From contig UWOR01000003.1 in NCBI GenBank assembly GCA_900604495.1, positions 186,001 through 250,000 on the forward strand: a stretch of 64,000 nucleotides of DNA, read 5' to 3'. A program made the position numbers and the translations under genes. The notes under the pieces were generated by a model. The model did no database searches. It was not told the DNA's origin and was given only the letters and a program-made list of their open reading frames with translations. This DNA is from Desulfovibrio sp. Marseille-P6017. GTDB taxonomy: Bacteria; Bacillota_A; Clostridia; Peptostreptococcales; Peptostreptococcaceae. Below are positions 44,452 through 53,287 of the stretch, piece after piece (the stretch's first letter is position 1; each line of letters opens with the position of its first letter).

Positions 44452-45612
44452 ATGAGTAGAATGTATGATTATTTAGTACCTAGTGTAAACTTTATGGGGC
44501 CAGGATGTTTAAAAGTTATTGGTGAAAGGGCTAAGATGTTAGGTGGAAAGAAGGTTTTAATAGTTACAGATAAATTCTTAAGAAACCAAGAAGGTGGAGC
44601 TGTTGAACAAACAATAAAATATTTAACAGAAGCAGGAATTGAAGTAGCTATATATGATGGAACAGAACCAAATCCAAAAGATACTAATGTAGCTGATGGT
44701 TTAAAAATATTCAAAGAAGAAAAATGCGATATGATAATTACAGTAGGTGGAGGTTCTCCGCATGATTGTGGTAAGGGGATAGGTATAGCTGCAACTCACA
44801 AAGGAGATTTATATGACTACGCAGGTATAGAAACTCTAACAAATGCATTACCACCAATAATAGCAGTAAACACGACAGCAGGAACTGCAAGTGAAGTAAC
44901 TAGACACTGTGTTATAACTAATACAAAAACAAAAGTTAAATATGTTATAGTTAGTTGGAGAAACTTACCATTAGTATCTTTTAATGACCCAGAGCTAATG
45001 GTTGGAAAACCGGCAGGACTTACTGCAGCTACAGGAATGGATGCATTAACTCATGCAGTAGAAGCTTACGTTTCTAAAGATGCAAACCCTGTAACAGATG
45101 CATCTGCAATACAATCTATAAAATTAATAGCTAACAATTTAAGACAAGCTGTTGCTATGGGAGATAATATAGAAGCTAGAACAAATATGGCATATGCTTC
45201 ATTATTAGCTGGTATGGCATTTAATAATGGTAACTTAGGTTATGTTCATGCTATGGCTCACCAATTAGGTGGATTATACGATATGCCACATGGTGTTGCG
45301 AATGCAATGTTATTACCTCATGTTTGTAAATACAATGTAATATCTAACCCACAAAAATTTGCTGATATAGCTGAGTTTATGGGCGAAAATATAGATGGAT
45401 TATCAGTTCATGAGGCAGCAGAAAAGGCTATAGATGCAATGTTTAGATTATCTAATGATATAGGTATACCAACATCATTAAAAGAAATGGGTATAAAAGA
45501 AGAAGATTTTGAATATATGGCTGAAATGGCACTTAAGGATGGAAATGCTTTCAGTAATCCAAGAAAAGGTAATGAAGAAGATATAATAAATATCTTTAAA
45601 GCAGCATATTAA
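44452..45612 (+). CDS. dhaT: 1,3-Propanediol dehydrogenase
   Basis: A 386-residue iron-dependent (type III) alcohol dehydrogenase that reduces 3-hydroxypropionaldehyde to 1,3-propanediol with NADH. MRMYDYLVPSVNFMGPG-like MSRMYDYLVPSVNFMGPG, VGGGSPHDCGKGIGI (nucleotide loop), TTAGTASEVTRHCVITN and the metal ligands in MDALTHAVEAY, GYVHAMAHQLGG and MPHGVANAMLLPHV are clear. ATG 44452 is used because GGAGGAG lies upstream; an in-frame TTG at 44437 overlaps that site. It ends the dehydratase operon and gives the cell an NADH sink during glycerol fermentation. Confidence 0.95.
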   Translation: MSRMYDYLVPSVNFMGPGCLKVIGERAKMLGGKKVLIVTDKFLRNQEGGAVEQTIKYLTEAGIEVAIYDGTEPNPKDTNVADGLKIFKEEKCDMIITVGGGSPHDCGKGIGIAATHKGDLYDYAGIETLTNALPPIIAVNTTAGTASEVTRHCVITNTKTKVKYVIVSWRNLPLVSFNDPELMVGKPAGLTAATGMDALTHAVEAYVSKDANPVTDASAIQSIKLIANNLRQAVAMGDNIEARTNMAYASLLAGMAFNNGNLGYVHAMAHQLGGLYDMPHGVANAMLLPHVCKYNVISNPQKFADIAEFMGENIDGLSVHEAAEKAIDAMFRLSNDIGIPTSLKEMGIKEEDFEYMAEMALKDGNAFSNPRKGNEEDIINIFKAAY

Positions 45613-45682
45613 TATACTCATTAAGAAATGACAGGGGAATTTTATGTAAAATTACAAATATAAAGATTATAGAAGCAAAGTA

Positions 45683-45715
45683 AAAAATGAACTCCTATGG
45701 AGTTCATTTTTATTT
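45683..45715 (+). terminator. Terminator of the glycerol dehydratase operon
   Basis: AAAAATGAACTCC / GGAGTTCATTTTT is a perfect stem with a 3-base loop and a T-rich tail. Confidence 0.87.
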
Positions 45716-45851
45716 GGAAAAATTAAGTGAAGATAAAATACGTTTTTGTATTTCAAAAGTATAATTTATGACAATATGTTTGAAAAACTTTCATTTTGGT
45801 ATGACTATATTGTAAAAATTTTATAATATAATTTATAAGGAGTACTAAAAG

Positions 45852-47261
45852 ATGAAACATTTATTTACAGAAAAAGTTGTACCTATAGAGTCTGACAACA
45901 AAGCTATAAAAATAGACTACGATAAGTGTATAAAATGTGGTCTATGTAAGCGCGTATGTGAAAGAGAAATAGGTGTTGCCAATTTCTTTGATTTAGAGAA
46001 AACTAATGATATAGCAATATGTATAAACTGTGCACAATGTGCTCAAGCTTGTCCAGTTGGAGCTATAACTCAAGTTGAAGATATACATAGAGTTAAAGAG
46101 GCAGTAGAAGATAAAGATAAGATAGTAATATTTAACACAGCACCAGCAGTTCGTGTTGCATTAGGTGAAGAATTTAAGATGGAAGCTGGAAGTTATGTTG
46201 AAGACAAGATGGTTCAAGCCCTTAGAGAACTAGGTGGAGACTATGTATTTGATGTTACATTTGGAGCTGACATGACTATTATGGAAGAAGCAAACGAGCT
46301 TGTAAAAAGAATAGTTGAAAAAAATGAAAATATACCACAATTCACAAGTTGCTGTCCAGGATGGGTTACATTTGTAGAAACTTTCTATCCTGAGTTATTA
46401 GACAACTTATCTACTGCTAAGAGCCCAATTTCTATGCAGGGAGCAACTATAAAAACATATTTTGCTAAAAAAGCAAACATTAATCCAAGTAAAATTGTAA
46501 ATGTTACAATTACGCCATGTACAGCTAAAAAGTTTGAAATAGATAGACCAGAGATGAATGACTCAGCTAAATTTAACAATATAGAAGGTCTAAGAGACAA
46601 CGATATTATAATAACTACTAAAGAACTAGCTAAATGGATTAAAGAAGAAGGAATTGACTTTGAAAATCTAGAAGGATCTAAGTTTGATAGTATGTTAGGT
46701 TTAGGTAGTGGTGCTGGAGTTATATTTGGTAATAGTGGTGGTGTTACAGAAGCTGCTGTTAGAACTGCATATCATTCAATAACAGGTGAAGATCCTACTG
46801 GGGAACTTTTAAGCTTTGAGCCAGTAAGGGGGCTAGATGGAGTAAAAGAAGCATCGATAACTATAAAGGATGTTAACTTAAAATTAGCTGTAGTACAAGG
46901 AACTGCTCATGCAAGAAAATTAATTGAAAAGATAAAAAATAAAGACGTTGATTATGATTTTGTTGAGGTAATGGCCTGTAAAGGTGGTTGTATAGGTGGC
47001 GGTGGTCAACCTAAAACTACAAAAGTGATAAATGATAAAATAAGACTTAGCCGTATAGATGGATTATACGAAAAAGATGAAGAGTTAAATATAAAGTGTA
47101 GTTATCAAAATCCAGATATAATAGCAGTATACAATGAATTTTATCAAGAGCCATTATCACACCTAGCACATGAGCTTTTACATACATCATATGAATCAAA
47201 ACAACATATGCTAGGCCTTGATAATTATGAAGAGATACCTTCAACAGATGAAATTATATAA
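45852..47261 (+). CDS. hydA: Monomeric [FeFe]-hydrogenase (CpIII-like)
   Basis: A 469-residue hydrogenase. The N-terminus holds two [4Fe-4S] sites: Cys 26, 29, 32, 36 and Cys 57, 60, 63, 67. The H-cluster motifs are L1 TSCCPGW (165-171), L2 TPCTAKKFE (221-229) and L3 EVMACKGGCIGGGGQP (372-387); ligands would be Cys 168, 223, 376 and 380. L2 has Thr where the well-studied CpI enzyme has Met, which resembles the CpIII/group B type. It lacks the extra N-terminal ferredoxin and histidine-ligated domains of CpI. It may evolve or oxidise H2 with ferredoxin; direction is not readable from sequence. The maturase genes follow. Confidence 0.93.
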   Translation: MKHLFTEKVVPIESDNKAIKIDYDKCIKCGLCKRVCEREIGVANFFDLEKTNDIAICINCAQCAQACPVGAITQVEDIHRVKEAVEDKDKIVIFNTAPAVRVALGEEFKMEAGSYVEDKMVQALRELGGDYVFDVTFGADMTIMEEANELVKRIVEKNENIPQFTSCCPGWVTFVETFYPELLDNLSTAKSPISMQGATIKTYFAKKANINPSKIVNVTITPCTAKKFEIDRPEMNDSAKFNNIEGLRDNDIIITTKELAKWIKEEGIDFENLEGSKFDSMLGLGSGAGVIFGNSGGVTEAAVRTAYHSITGEDPTGELLSFEPVRGLDGVKEASITIKDVNLKLAVVQGTAHARKLIEKIKNKDVDYDFVEVMACKGGCIGGGGQPKTTKVINDKIRLSRIDGLYEKDEELNIKCSYQNPDIIAVYNEFYQEPLSHLAHELLHTSYESKQHMLGLDNYEEIPSTDEII

Positions 47262-47285
47262 TTTGTAAAGGCTAAGATTTTTTAG

Positions 47286-47327
47286 TAGGCTGTCTTAAAT
47301 ACATATATTTTTAGGACAGCTTATTTA
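47286..47327 (+). terminator. Terminator after hydA
   Basis: AGGCTGTCTTAAA pairs with TTTAGGACAGCTT (G-U pairs included). The T-tail is short, so termination may be partial. Confidence 0.6.
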
Positions 47328-47449
47328 TATTAAATTATAAAAAAAAAAAATATTAAAAATTTTATGAATTCTAAATATTATAAATTACAAAAAGTTATGA
47401 GATATACACTTAAGTAAAGAAAATATTATTATTAAATAGAGGTGACAAA

Positions 47450-48496
47450 GTGGATATTAAAGCTATAATACAAAAGTTATATGATACTAATGATGCATCA
47501 AGAGAAGAATTACTGTATTTATTAGATAATATAGATGATGATAGTAAGAAATTTCTTATAGATAAAGCTTACAAAACAAGATATAAATATTTTAAAAATA
47601 CAGTATTTATTAGAGGTCTAATAGAAATTAGTAGCTATTGTAAAAAAGACTGTTTATACTGTGGGCTTAGAAGAAGTAATAAAAATGCTGAAAGATATAG
47701 ATTAGATACTGAGGATATAATAGAGTGTGCAAAAAGAGGAGATAAGCTGGGATATAAGACTATAGTTTTACAAGGTGGAGAAGATGCTTTTTACACTGAT
47801 GAAAAAATGATAGAAATTATAAAAGTTATTAAAAAAGAACTTCCAACTAGTGCACTAACTTTATCTATTGGGGAAAGAAGTTATGATTCTTATAAAAAGT
47901 TATATGAAGCTGGAGCAGATAGATTTTTACTTAGACATGAAAGTGCAACTAAGAGCTTATATGAATCTATTCATAATAATGAATTATTTGAAGAAAGAAG
48001 AAGATGTTTAAGAGATTTAAAGGAAATAGGATTCCAAGCAGGTGCAGGATTTATGGTAGGATTACCTAATCAAACTAATGAAGATTTAGTAAATGACTTA
48101 AGATTTGTAAAAGAATTAGAGCCCGCTATGTGTGGTATAGGTCCATTTATTCCTCATAAAGATACACCTCTTAGAGATTGTAGTGCAGGTACTACAGAAA
48201 AGACTGTAATATTACTTGCAATAACAAGATTATTACTACCAAAGGTGCTTTTACCTGCAACTACAGCACTTGCAAGTATTGATAGTAATGGAAGAAATGA
48301 AGGTTTAAGAGCTGGAGCAAATGTTATAATGCCAAATTTATCCCCAATGAGCGTTAGAAAAAAGTATTCTTTATATAATAACAAAGCATTTATATTAGAT
48401 GAAGATGCGGAGTATAGAAATAGTATAGAAGAAAAACTAAAGGAAGCGGGATTTGAACTTGTTGTTTCAAGAGGGGATAATCCAGATTTTGTATAG
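47450..48496 (+). CDS. hydE: [FeFe]-hydrogenase maturase HydE (radical SAM)
   Basis: A 348-residue radical SAM enzyme for assembly of the H-cluster. The cluster-binding motif CxxxCxxC is Cys 64, 68, 71 (SSYCKKDCLYCGLRR). VLQGGEDAFYTDEKM, LSIGERSYDSYKKLYEAGADRFLLRHE and MVGLPNQTNEDLVNDL are typical of HydE and set it apart from BioB. The start is GTG 47450 behind GAGGTGA. HydG and HydF follow, making a compact E-G-F set. Confidence 0.95.
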   Translation: MDIKAIIQKLYDTNDASREELLYLLDNIDDDSKKFLIDKAYKTRYKYFKNTVFIRGLIEISSYCKKDCLYCGLRRSNKNAERYRLDTEDIIECAKRGDKLGYKTIVLQGGEDAFYTDEKMIEIIKVIKKELPTSALTLSIGERSYDSYKKLYEAGADRFLLRHESATKSLYESIHNNELFEERRRCLRDLKEIGFQAGAGFMVGLPNQTNEDLVNDLRFVKELEPAMCGIGPFIPHKDTPLRDCSAGTTEKTVILLAITRLLLPKVLLPATTALASIDSNGRNEGLRAGANVIMPNLSPMSVRKKYSLYNNKAFILDEDAEYRNSIEEKLKEAGFELVVSRGDNPDFV

Positions 48497-48547
48497 TTTT
48501 GTAGCTTTGATAAATGAAGTTAATTTTAATATAAAAGGAGAAGAGTA

Positions 48548-49924
48548 ATGTTCATAGATAATAATTTTATATACAAAATATTAGAAGAAACAAAAAGTCC
48601 AAGTAATAAAGAAATTAAAGAAGTTTTAGAAAAAGCTAAAAAAAGAAATGGATTATCATATAAAGATATAGCTATATTACTTCAAGCTGAAGATGAAAAT
48701 GATTTAAAGGAAATATATAAATTAGCTGGAGAAATAAAAAGAGATATATATGGAAAAAGAATAGTGGTATTTGCGCCACTTTATGTGAGCGATTATTGCG
48801 TAAATAACTGTGTATACTGTGGTTATAGAAGAGATAATAAGTTTACAAGAAGAAAGTTAACTATGGAAGAAGTTGCAGAAGAAGTTAGAATTCTAGAGCA
48901 AATGGGGCATAAAAGATTAGCATTAGAACTTGGTGAAGATCCAGTAAATACACCTATAGATTATGCTTTAGAATGTTTAGATACAATATATAAAACTCAA
49001 AATTCAAATGGAGAAATAAGAAGAGTTAATGTAAATATAGCGGCTACTACTATTGAAAACTATAAAAAACTGAATGAAAAAGGAATTGGTACATATATAC
49101 TATTCCAAGAAACATATCATGAAGATTCTTATAATAAGATGCATCCCAAATCTCTAAAAGGAAATTATGAATATCATTTAACTGCCTTTGATAGAGCTAT
49201 GGAAGCTGGAATAGATGATGTTGGAGCGGGTGTACTGTTTGGACTAGCTGATCCTAGATTTGAAGTATTAGGACTTATGATGCACAATGCTCACTTAGAA
49301 GAAAAGTATGGAGTAGGATTCCATACTATATCAGTGCCAAGACTACAACCTGCTAAGGGAGTTACACTTGAAAACTACCCATATTTATTGGATGATAAAA
49401 TGTTTAAAAAAGTAGTAGCAATACTAAGAATTGCAGTTCCGTTTACAGGTCTTATACTTTCAACAAGAGAAACACCAGAGATGAGAAGAGAATTACTTAA
49501 GTATGGAGTAAGTCAAATATCTGCAGGATCATCTACAGGTGTTGGTGGATATAAGCAAAGAGAAAATGGAGAAGAAGTAAAACAATTTAAAACTAACGAT
49601 GAAAGAAGTCCAATAGAAATATTAAAGGAATTATTAGATGATGGATATATACCAAGTTACTGTACCGCATGTTATAGAAAAGGAAGGACTGGAGATAGAT
49701 TTATGTCTCTTGCGAAATCAGGGAATATAAAATATGTTTGTGAGCCTAATGCAATCATGACCCTTCTTGAGTTTACTTTAGACTATGGAGATAAAGAACT
49801 ATATGATAAAGCTCAAAAACTTATAGATACTGAGGTAGAAAATATACAAAGAGAAGATATTAAGAATTTGACTAAAGTAAGTTTAGAAAAAATGAAAAAT
49901 GGTGAAAGAGACTTCTATTTATAG
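48548..49924 (+). CDS. hydG: [FeFe]-hydrogenase maturase HydG (tyrosine lyase)
   Basis: A 458-residue radical SAM enzyme that splits tyrosine to give the CO and cyanide ligands of the H-cluster. The radical SAM cysteines are 84, 88, 91 (DYCVNNCVYCGYRR). The C-terminal extension carries the second cluster site (YCTACYRKGRTGDRFM and a later VCEPNA), which distinguishes HydG from ThiH. Length is typical. A ribosome site AAAGGAG precedes the ATG, and hydF starts 18 bases after the stop. Confidence 0.96.
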   Translation: MFIDNNFIYKILEETKSPSNKEIKEVLEKAKKRNGLSYKDIAILLQAEDENDLKEIYKLAGEIKRDIYGKRIVVFAPLYVSDYCVNNCVYCGYRRDNKFTRRKLTMEEVAEEVRILEQMGHKRLALELGEDPVNTPIDYALECLDTIYKTQNSNGEIRRVNVNIAATTIENYKKLNEKGIGTYILFQETYHEDSYNKMHPKSLKGNYEYHLTAFDRAMEAGIDDVGAGVLFGLADPRFEVLGLMMHNAHLEEKYGVGFHTISVPRLQPAKGVTLENYPYLLDDKMFKKVVAILRIAVPFTGLILSTRETPEMRRELLKYGVSQISAGSSTGVGGYKQRENGEEVKQFKTNDERSPIEILKELLDDGYIPSYCTACYRKGRTGDRFMSLAKSGNIKYVCEPNAIMTLLEFTLDYGDKELYDKAQKLIDTEVENIQREDIKNLTKVSLEKMKNGERDFYL

Positions 49925-49942
49925 GAGTTATAGGAGGTAAGT

Positions 49943-51130
49943 ATGAATATTACTCCAAATTCAAATAGAAAACATATTGGAATATATGGAAATACAAATA
50001 GTGGAAAATCATCTCTTATGAATAATATTTTAGGACAAGATATATCTCTTGTATCCAGTGTAGAGGGAACTACTACTGATCCTGTACAAAAGGCTATGGA
50101 ACTTATACCATATGGTCCTGTTTTATTTATTGATACAGCAGGTCTTGAAGATAAAACTGAACTTGGAGCTATAAGAGTTAAAAAAAGTTATGAGTTTTTA
50201 AAAAGACTAGATTTTGCTTTATATATATTTGATGCAGCAAATCCTGACCTAGATACTTATAAAACTTGGAAAAGAGAAGCAGCTAGATACAATGTAGATC
50301 ATTCTATAGTTATAAATAAAATAGATACTATAAGCAAAGAAGAAATAGATAACTTAGTTAAAAACTTTAATGAATATATTCTTGTTTCAGCTAAGGATAA
50401 ATGTGGAATTGATAATCTAAAAAGTAAAATAATAAAGCACTTACAAGATGGAGAAGAAGAAAAAACTATTGTTGGTGACTTATTAGAATATGGTTCGAAG
50501 GTAGTTCTAGTAGTTCCAATCGATAGTGAAGCACCAAAGGGAAGGATAATTCTCCCACAGGTACAAGTTATAAGGGATTGTTTAGACCATGGTATAAAGA
50601 CTTATATTGTAAGAGATACTGAACTTGAAGAAGCATTAAGTGAATTAAAAGATATAGATTTAGTTATAACTGATTCTCAAGTATTTAAGGAAGTTGATAG
50701 TATAATACCTAAAAATATAAAGCTTACAAGTTTTTCAATATTATTTGCTAGACAAAAGGGTGATTTTAATGAGTTTTTAGAAGGAACAAAGAAACTTGAT
50801 ACTTTAAAACCAAATGATAAGATATTAATCTGTGAAAGTTGCACACACAATGTGTCACATGAAGATATAGGTAGAGTAAAGATACCTAATATGTTAAGAA
50901 AGATAGTAGGTGGAGACTTAAATATTGATTATACGATTGGATATGATTTTAAAGAAGACATTGAAGATTATGATTTAGTAATTCATTGTGGTGCATGTAT
51001 GGTAAATAGAAAAAGTGTACTAAATAAAATAAGTAAATGCAAAGAACGAAATGTGCCTATAACTAATTACGGAATGGTAATAGCATATTTTACAGGAATA
51101 TTAGATAGATCGGTGGAGATATTTAAATAA
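49943..51130 (+). CDS. hydF: [FeFe]-hydrogenase maturase HydF (GTPase scaffold)
   Basis: A 395-residue GTPase and scaffold that carries the di-iron precursor to HydA. The P-loop is GNTNSGKSS at about residue 16; DTAGLEDKTELG, NKID and SAKDK complete the G domain. The C-terminal cluster ligands are in ESCTHN and VIHCGACMVNRK (CxHx..HCxxC). It closes the hydE-hydG-hydF set, and a strong terminator follows. Confidence 0.96.
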   Translation: MNITPNSNRKHIGIYGNTNSGKSSLMNNILGQDISLVSSVEGTTTDPVQKAMELIPYGPVLFIDTAGLEDKTELGAIRVKKSYEFLKRLDFALYIFDAANPDLDTYKTWKREAARYNVDHSIVINKIDTISKEEIDNLVKNFNEYILVSAKDKCGIDNLKSKIIKHLQDGEEEKTIVGDLLEYGSKVVLVVPIDSEAPKGRIILPQVQVIRDCLDHGIKTYIVRDTELEEALSELKDIDLVITDSQVFKEVDSIIPKNIKLTSFSILFARQKGDFNEFLEGTKKLDTLKPNDKILICESCTHNVSHEDIGRVKIPNMLRKIVGGDLNIDYTIGYDFKEDIEDYDLVIHCGACMVNRKSVLNKISKCKERNVPITNYGMVIAYFTGILDRSVEIFK

Positions 51131-51161
51131 TTTAAAATTATTAAAATATAAAGTCTTAACT

Positions 51162-51203
51162 AAAAGGAGCTACTTAAAAATAGAGAGTAGCTTCTTTTTT
51201 TTT
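51162..51203 (+). terminator. Terminator after hydF
   Basis: AAGGAGCTACT pairs with AGTAGCTTCTT (one imperfect pair) and is followed by nine T. Confidence 0.87.
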
Positions 51204-51256
51204 AGAGGATAATAATAAGTATTATAGAAACTAATATATAATTAGGGGTGGGGATA

Positions 51257-51961
51257 TTGATATATAAGTCGGGAAAGAATGGATATTACAAATCTTATGA
51301 GTATGCAAAGACTATATTAAGTAAAATGAAAAAGATAACAGCTTTTAAGGCTTTTAGTAATGAAGAACATGACTATTATGATGTAATAGATAATAATAAA
51401 AATTATTATAATTTGATTTTGTTTGATGAGGCTTCTAATGAATATTGGTTTGATAATAATTGTGGGTGTAAAGGAATGGGAAGTGTTTATAGTGAGAAGA
51501 TTCTAAGATTAGTAGGAATTAGAGAAAATTATAACTTAGATTCAGAAAAAGAAATATATAAATTTAACTTATGTCCCAATAACCAGTTAAACCTTTTAGT
51601 TGTTGAGATTGATTTACTAAATAGGATTAATAAGTACTTTATAAATTCTTTAATAAGCATAGATTTTGAAACTGCTTATATAAGATATAAGGCTTTAGAT
51701 AATTTACAAAAATTTGGTACTATAAGGTCTATTGATAATGCTGTAGGCGAAGATTTATATGTAAAGTATTTCAATAATTATAATTGTATGGAAAATGTTT
51801 GCGAAAATGACGGTATTAATAATATATTATTTTTAGACAGATATTTAAATAAAGATGTTAAGTCAAATATAGGAAGTAATATAAAAAAATTATTAGAATT
51901 AGAAAGAAAAATATATATAAAAGAAATTAAAAAAACAGAATATGAGATATATAGTTATTAA
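51257..51961 (+). CDS. Hypothetical protein, about 234 residues
   Basis: I do not recognise this protein. It is a cytoplasmic, lysine- and tyrosine-rich polypeptide with no signal peptide or membrane helix. A short NNCGCKGMGSVYSEKILR segment near residue 70 has two close cysteines, and the C-terminal half is predicted mostly helical. Start choice is unclear: TTG 51257 is preceded by GGTGGGG, while GTG 51248 would add three residues. It follows the hydF terminator and lies just before the last decayed att scar, so it may belong to the element boundary rather than to the hydrogenase operon. Confidence 0.55.
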   Translation: MIYKSGKNGYYKSYEYAKTILSKMKKITAFKAFSNEEHDYYDVIDNNKNYYNLILFDEASNEYWFDNNCGCKGMGSVYSEKILRLVGIRENYNLDSEKEIYKFNLCPNNQLNLLVVEIDLLNRINKYFINSLISIDFETAYIRYKALDNLQKFGTIRSIDNAVGEDLYVKYFNNYNCMENVCENDGINNILFLDRYLNKDVKSNIGSNIKKLLELERKIYIKEIKKTEYEIYSY

Positions 51962-52324
51962 TTTTAATTACATATTTAATTGTGGATGTTATTATCGTAA
52001 TTAGTTTCTACTATTGATATAAAAGTTATACTTACAACTGAGACTTTAAAATTATCTATGAAAGGTTGCATAGGAAACTAATGAAATGTGGATAAATATG
52101 AGTGAAAATAAAAAAGATATGAATCAGAAGAAAATATAAATAAGATGAATAAAACAAGTAAAAATATATTTTTATATAAAAATATGATTTTAATATATAC
52201 AATGTGAAATTAATATGTTAAATTGTATAAGTATTCAGCGAGAAATGACAAAGTTCGATTAAATTCAATAGGAAATGACTTAATAAAACGACATTTAAGA
52301 TTTGACATATAAATTTAAACCTCC
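51962..52324. other. Intergenic region with an att-scar-like fragment
   Basis: It holds the fragment at 51982-52020 and otherwise short stop-rich frames. No gene is supported. Confidence 0.55.
51982..52020 (+). repeat. tmRNA 3'-end-like fragment, putative att scar 6
   Basis: GTGGATGTTATTATCGTAAT then TAGTTTCTACTATTGA matches scar 2 (13010) at 26 of 36 positions without a gap, mostly by transitions. It lies at the right edge of the hydrogenase module. Confidence 0.4.
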
Positions 52325-52357
52325 AAAAAAGACTGTATCGGTACAGTCTTTTTTTAT
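52325..52357. terminator. Bidirectional terminator
   Basis: AAAAAAGACTGTA / TACAGTCTTTTTT with a 4-base loop; runs on both sides let it serve both strands, including the minus-strand gene that ends at 52489. Confidence 0.85.
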
Positions 52358-52488
52358 TTGTAAACAATTATCTATCTAATAAATGGTGATTATTTAAATT
52401 AGTAAGTTGTAAAAATAATTTTAATTACTAGTAATTGAGATGAGGATGCATAACTTTATTTTCATATTAAATTTTAAATGCTTATACA

Positions 52489-52887
52489 TTAATGTTTAAG
52501 AGCCTTATTAACTATTACAGAAAACCAACATAAAGATACACCTAAAATAGTATGACCAAGTCCTGAAATATGATTAAACATAGCAAAATCACTATTGTTA
52601 ACTTGTAATATACCTCGAAATACTAATGTAGCAATAAAATAAATAAAACCGATATTATATGTTATAAGCCATGATTTAAAACTTTTTATACTTGATATAT
52701 TAAAGTTTTTTTCTAATAACAATACAATTATAAAGAATATAAATCCAAGCATTAAAACATGAGTATGTGTCGTGCTTAGGGTAGTTATTCCGGTGAAGTT
52801 ATTTATTTTTGTATATTCTCTATAAAATACTCCTAAAGCTAATCCTAATATTAAATAAAATGTTGATATTTTAAAATATTTTTGCAT
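52489..52887 (-). CDS. DUF2871-like integral membrane protein
   Basis: The only convincing minus-strand gene in the window. The 132-residue protein has four hydrophobic helices and the motif TTHTHVLMLGFIFFIIVLLLE in the second one, as in the DUF2871 family; the two histidines in THTH could bind heme or metal, by analogy with related membrane proteins. The start has GGAGGT upstream on the minus strand. Function is unknown. It sits between two + strand modules and is transcribed towards the bidirectional terminator at 52325. Confidence 0.75.
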   Translation of the reverse strand: MQKYFKISTFYLILGLALGVFYREYTKINNFTGITTLSTTHTHVLMLGFIFFIIVLLLEKNFNISSIKSFKSWLITYNIGFIYFIATLVFRGILQVNNSDFAMFNHISGLGHTILGVSLCWFSVIVNKALKH

Positions 52888-52986
52888 GTCATACCTCCAA
52901 ATATTGAATAATAATATTTATACCTAAAAAATTTTAACTTAAACTAATCATATATTTATAGATATAAAAAATAAAAAAGGAAAGAA

Positions 52987-53015
52987 TTGACATAAAATGT
53001 CTGATATGATAAAAT
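52987..53015 (+). promoter_or_regulatory. Promoter of the riboswitch-M60 protease transcript
   Basis: TTGACA at 52987-52992 and TAAAAT at 53010-53015 with a 17-base spacer. The riboswitch begins just downstream. Confidence 0.78.
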
Positions 53016-53028
53016 TCTTTTTAAATTT

Positions 53029-53115
53029 AATAGGCAAACTTATGGAAACGTAGGGACGCAAAGCTATAGGGACTAAGGTTTTTAAACTATGTCAGCCAGT
53101 TGCCAAAGAGTACAT
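53029..53115 (+). ncRNA. c-di-GMP-I (GEMM-I) riboswitch
   Basis: The conserved elements are in order: GGCAAAC at 53033, GGAAAC at 53044, GGGACGCAAAGC at 53053, GGGACTAAGG near 53070, and GTCAGCCAGTTGCC at 53091. The GGGACGCAAAGC core is the ligand-binding hallmark of GEMM-I. P1 can form between GGCAA (53033-53037) and TTGCC (53100-53104). AGTTGC (53098-53103) can alternatively pair with GCAACT (53215-53220) in the terminator's right arm. Ligand binding would stabilise P1 and free the terminator, an OFF switch; this mechanism is inferred. Confidence 0.9.
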
Positions 53116-53198
53116 TATACTTTTTGTTTTAAGATTTAATAGTTAATATTACAGCATGTGTTTGCATGAAAAATATTAAATTATAATAAGTCTGTATT

Positions 53199-53228
53199 AA
53201 GTTGCTCTTTTTGAGCAACTTTTTTTAT
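53199..53228 (+). terminator. Riboswitch-controlled terminator
   Basis: AAGTTGCTC / GAGCAACTT is a perfect stem with a 5-base loop and seven T. It sits between the riboswitch and the protease start, as expected for an expression platform. Confidence 0.88.
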
Positions 53229-53287
53229 TACAATTTAAAATATGTAAATTTAATGTACTTCTGAGGGCGATTAATCAGGAGGGAGAA

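Noticed and set aside
39081..45612. Pdu-type microcompartment operon
   Set aside because: No shell protein genes are present, and the medium and small dehydratase subunits lack the N-terminal targeting extensions.
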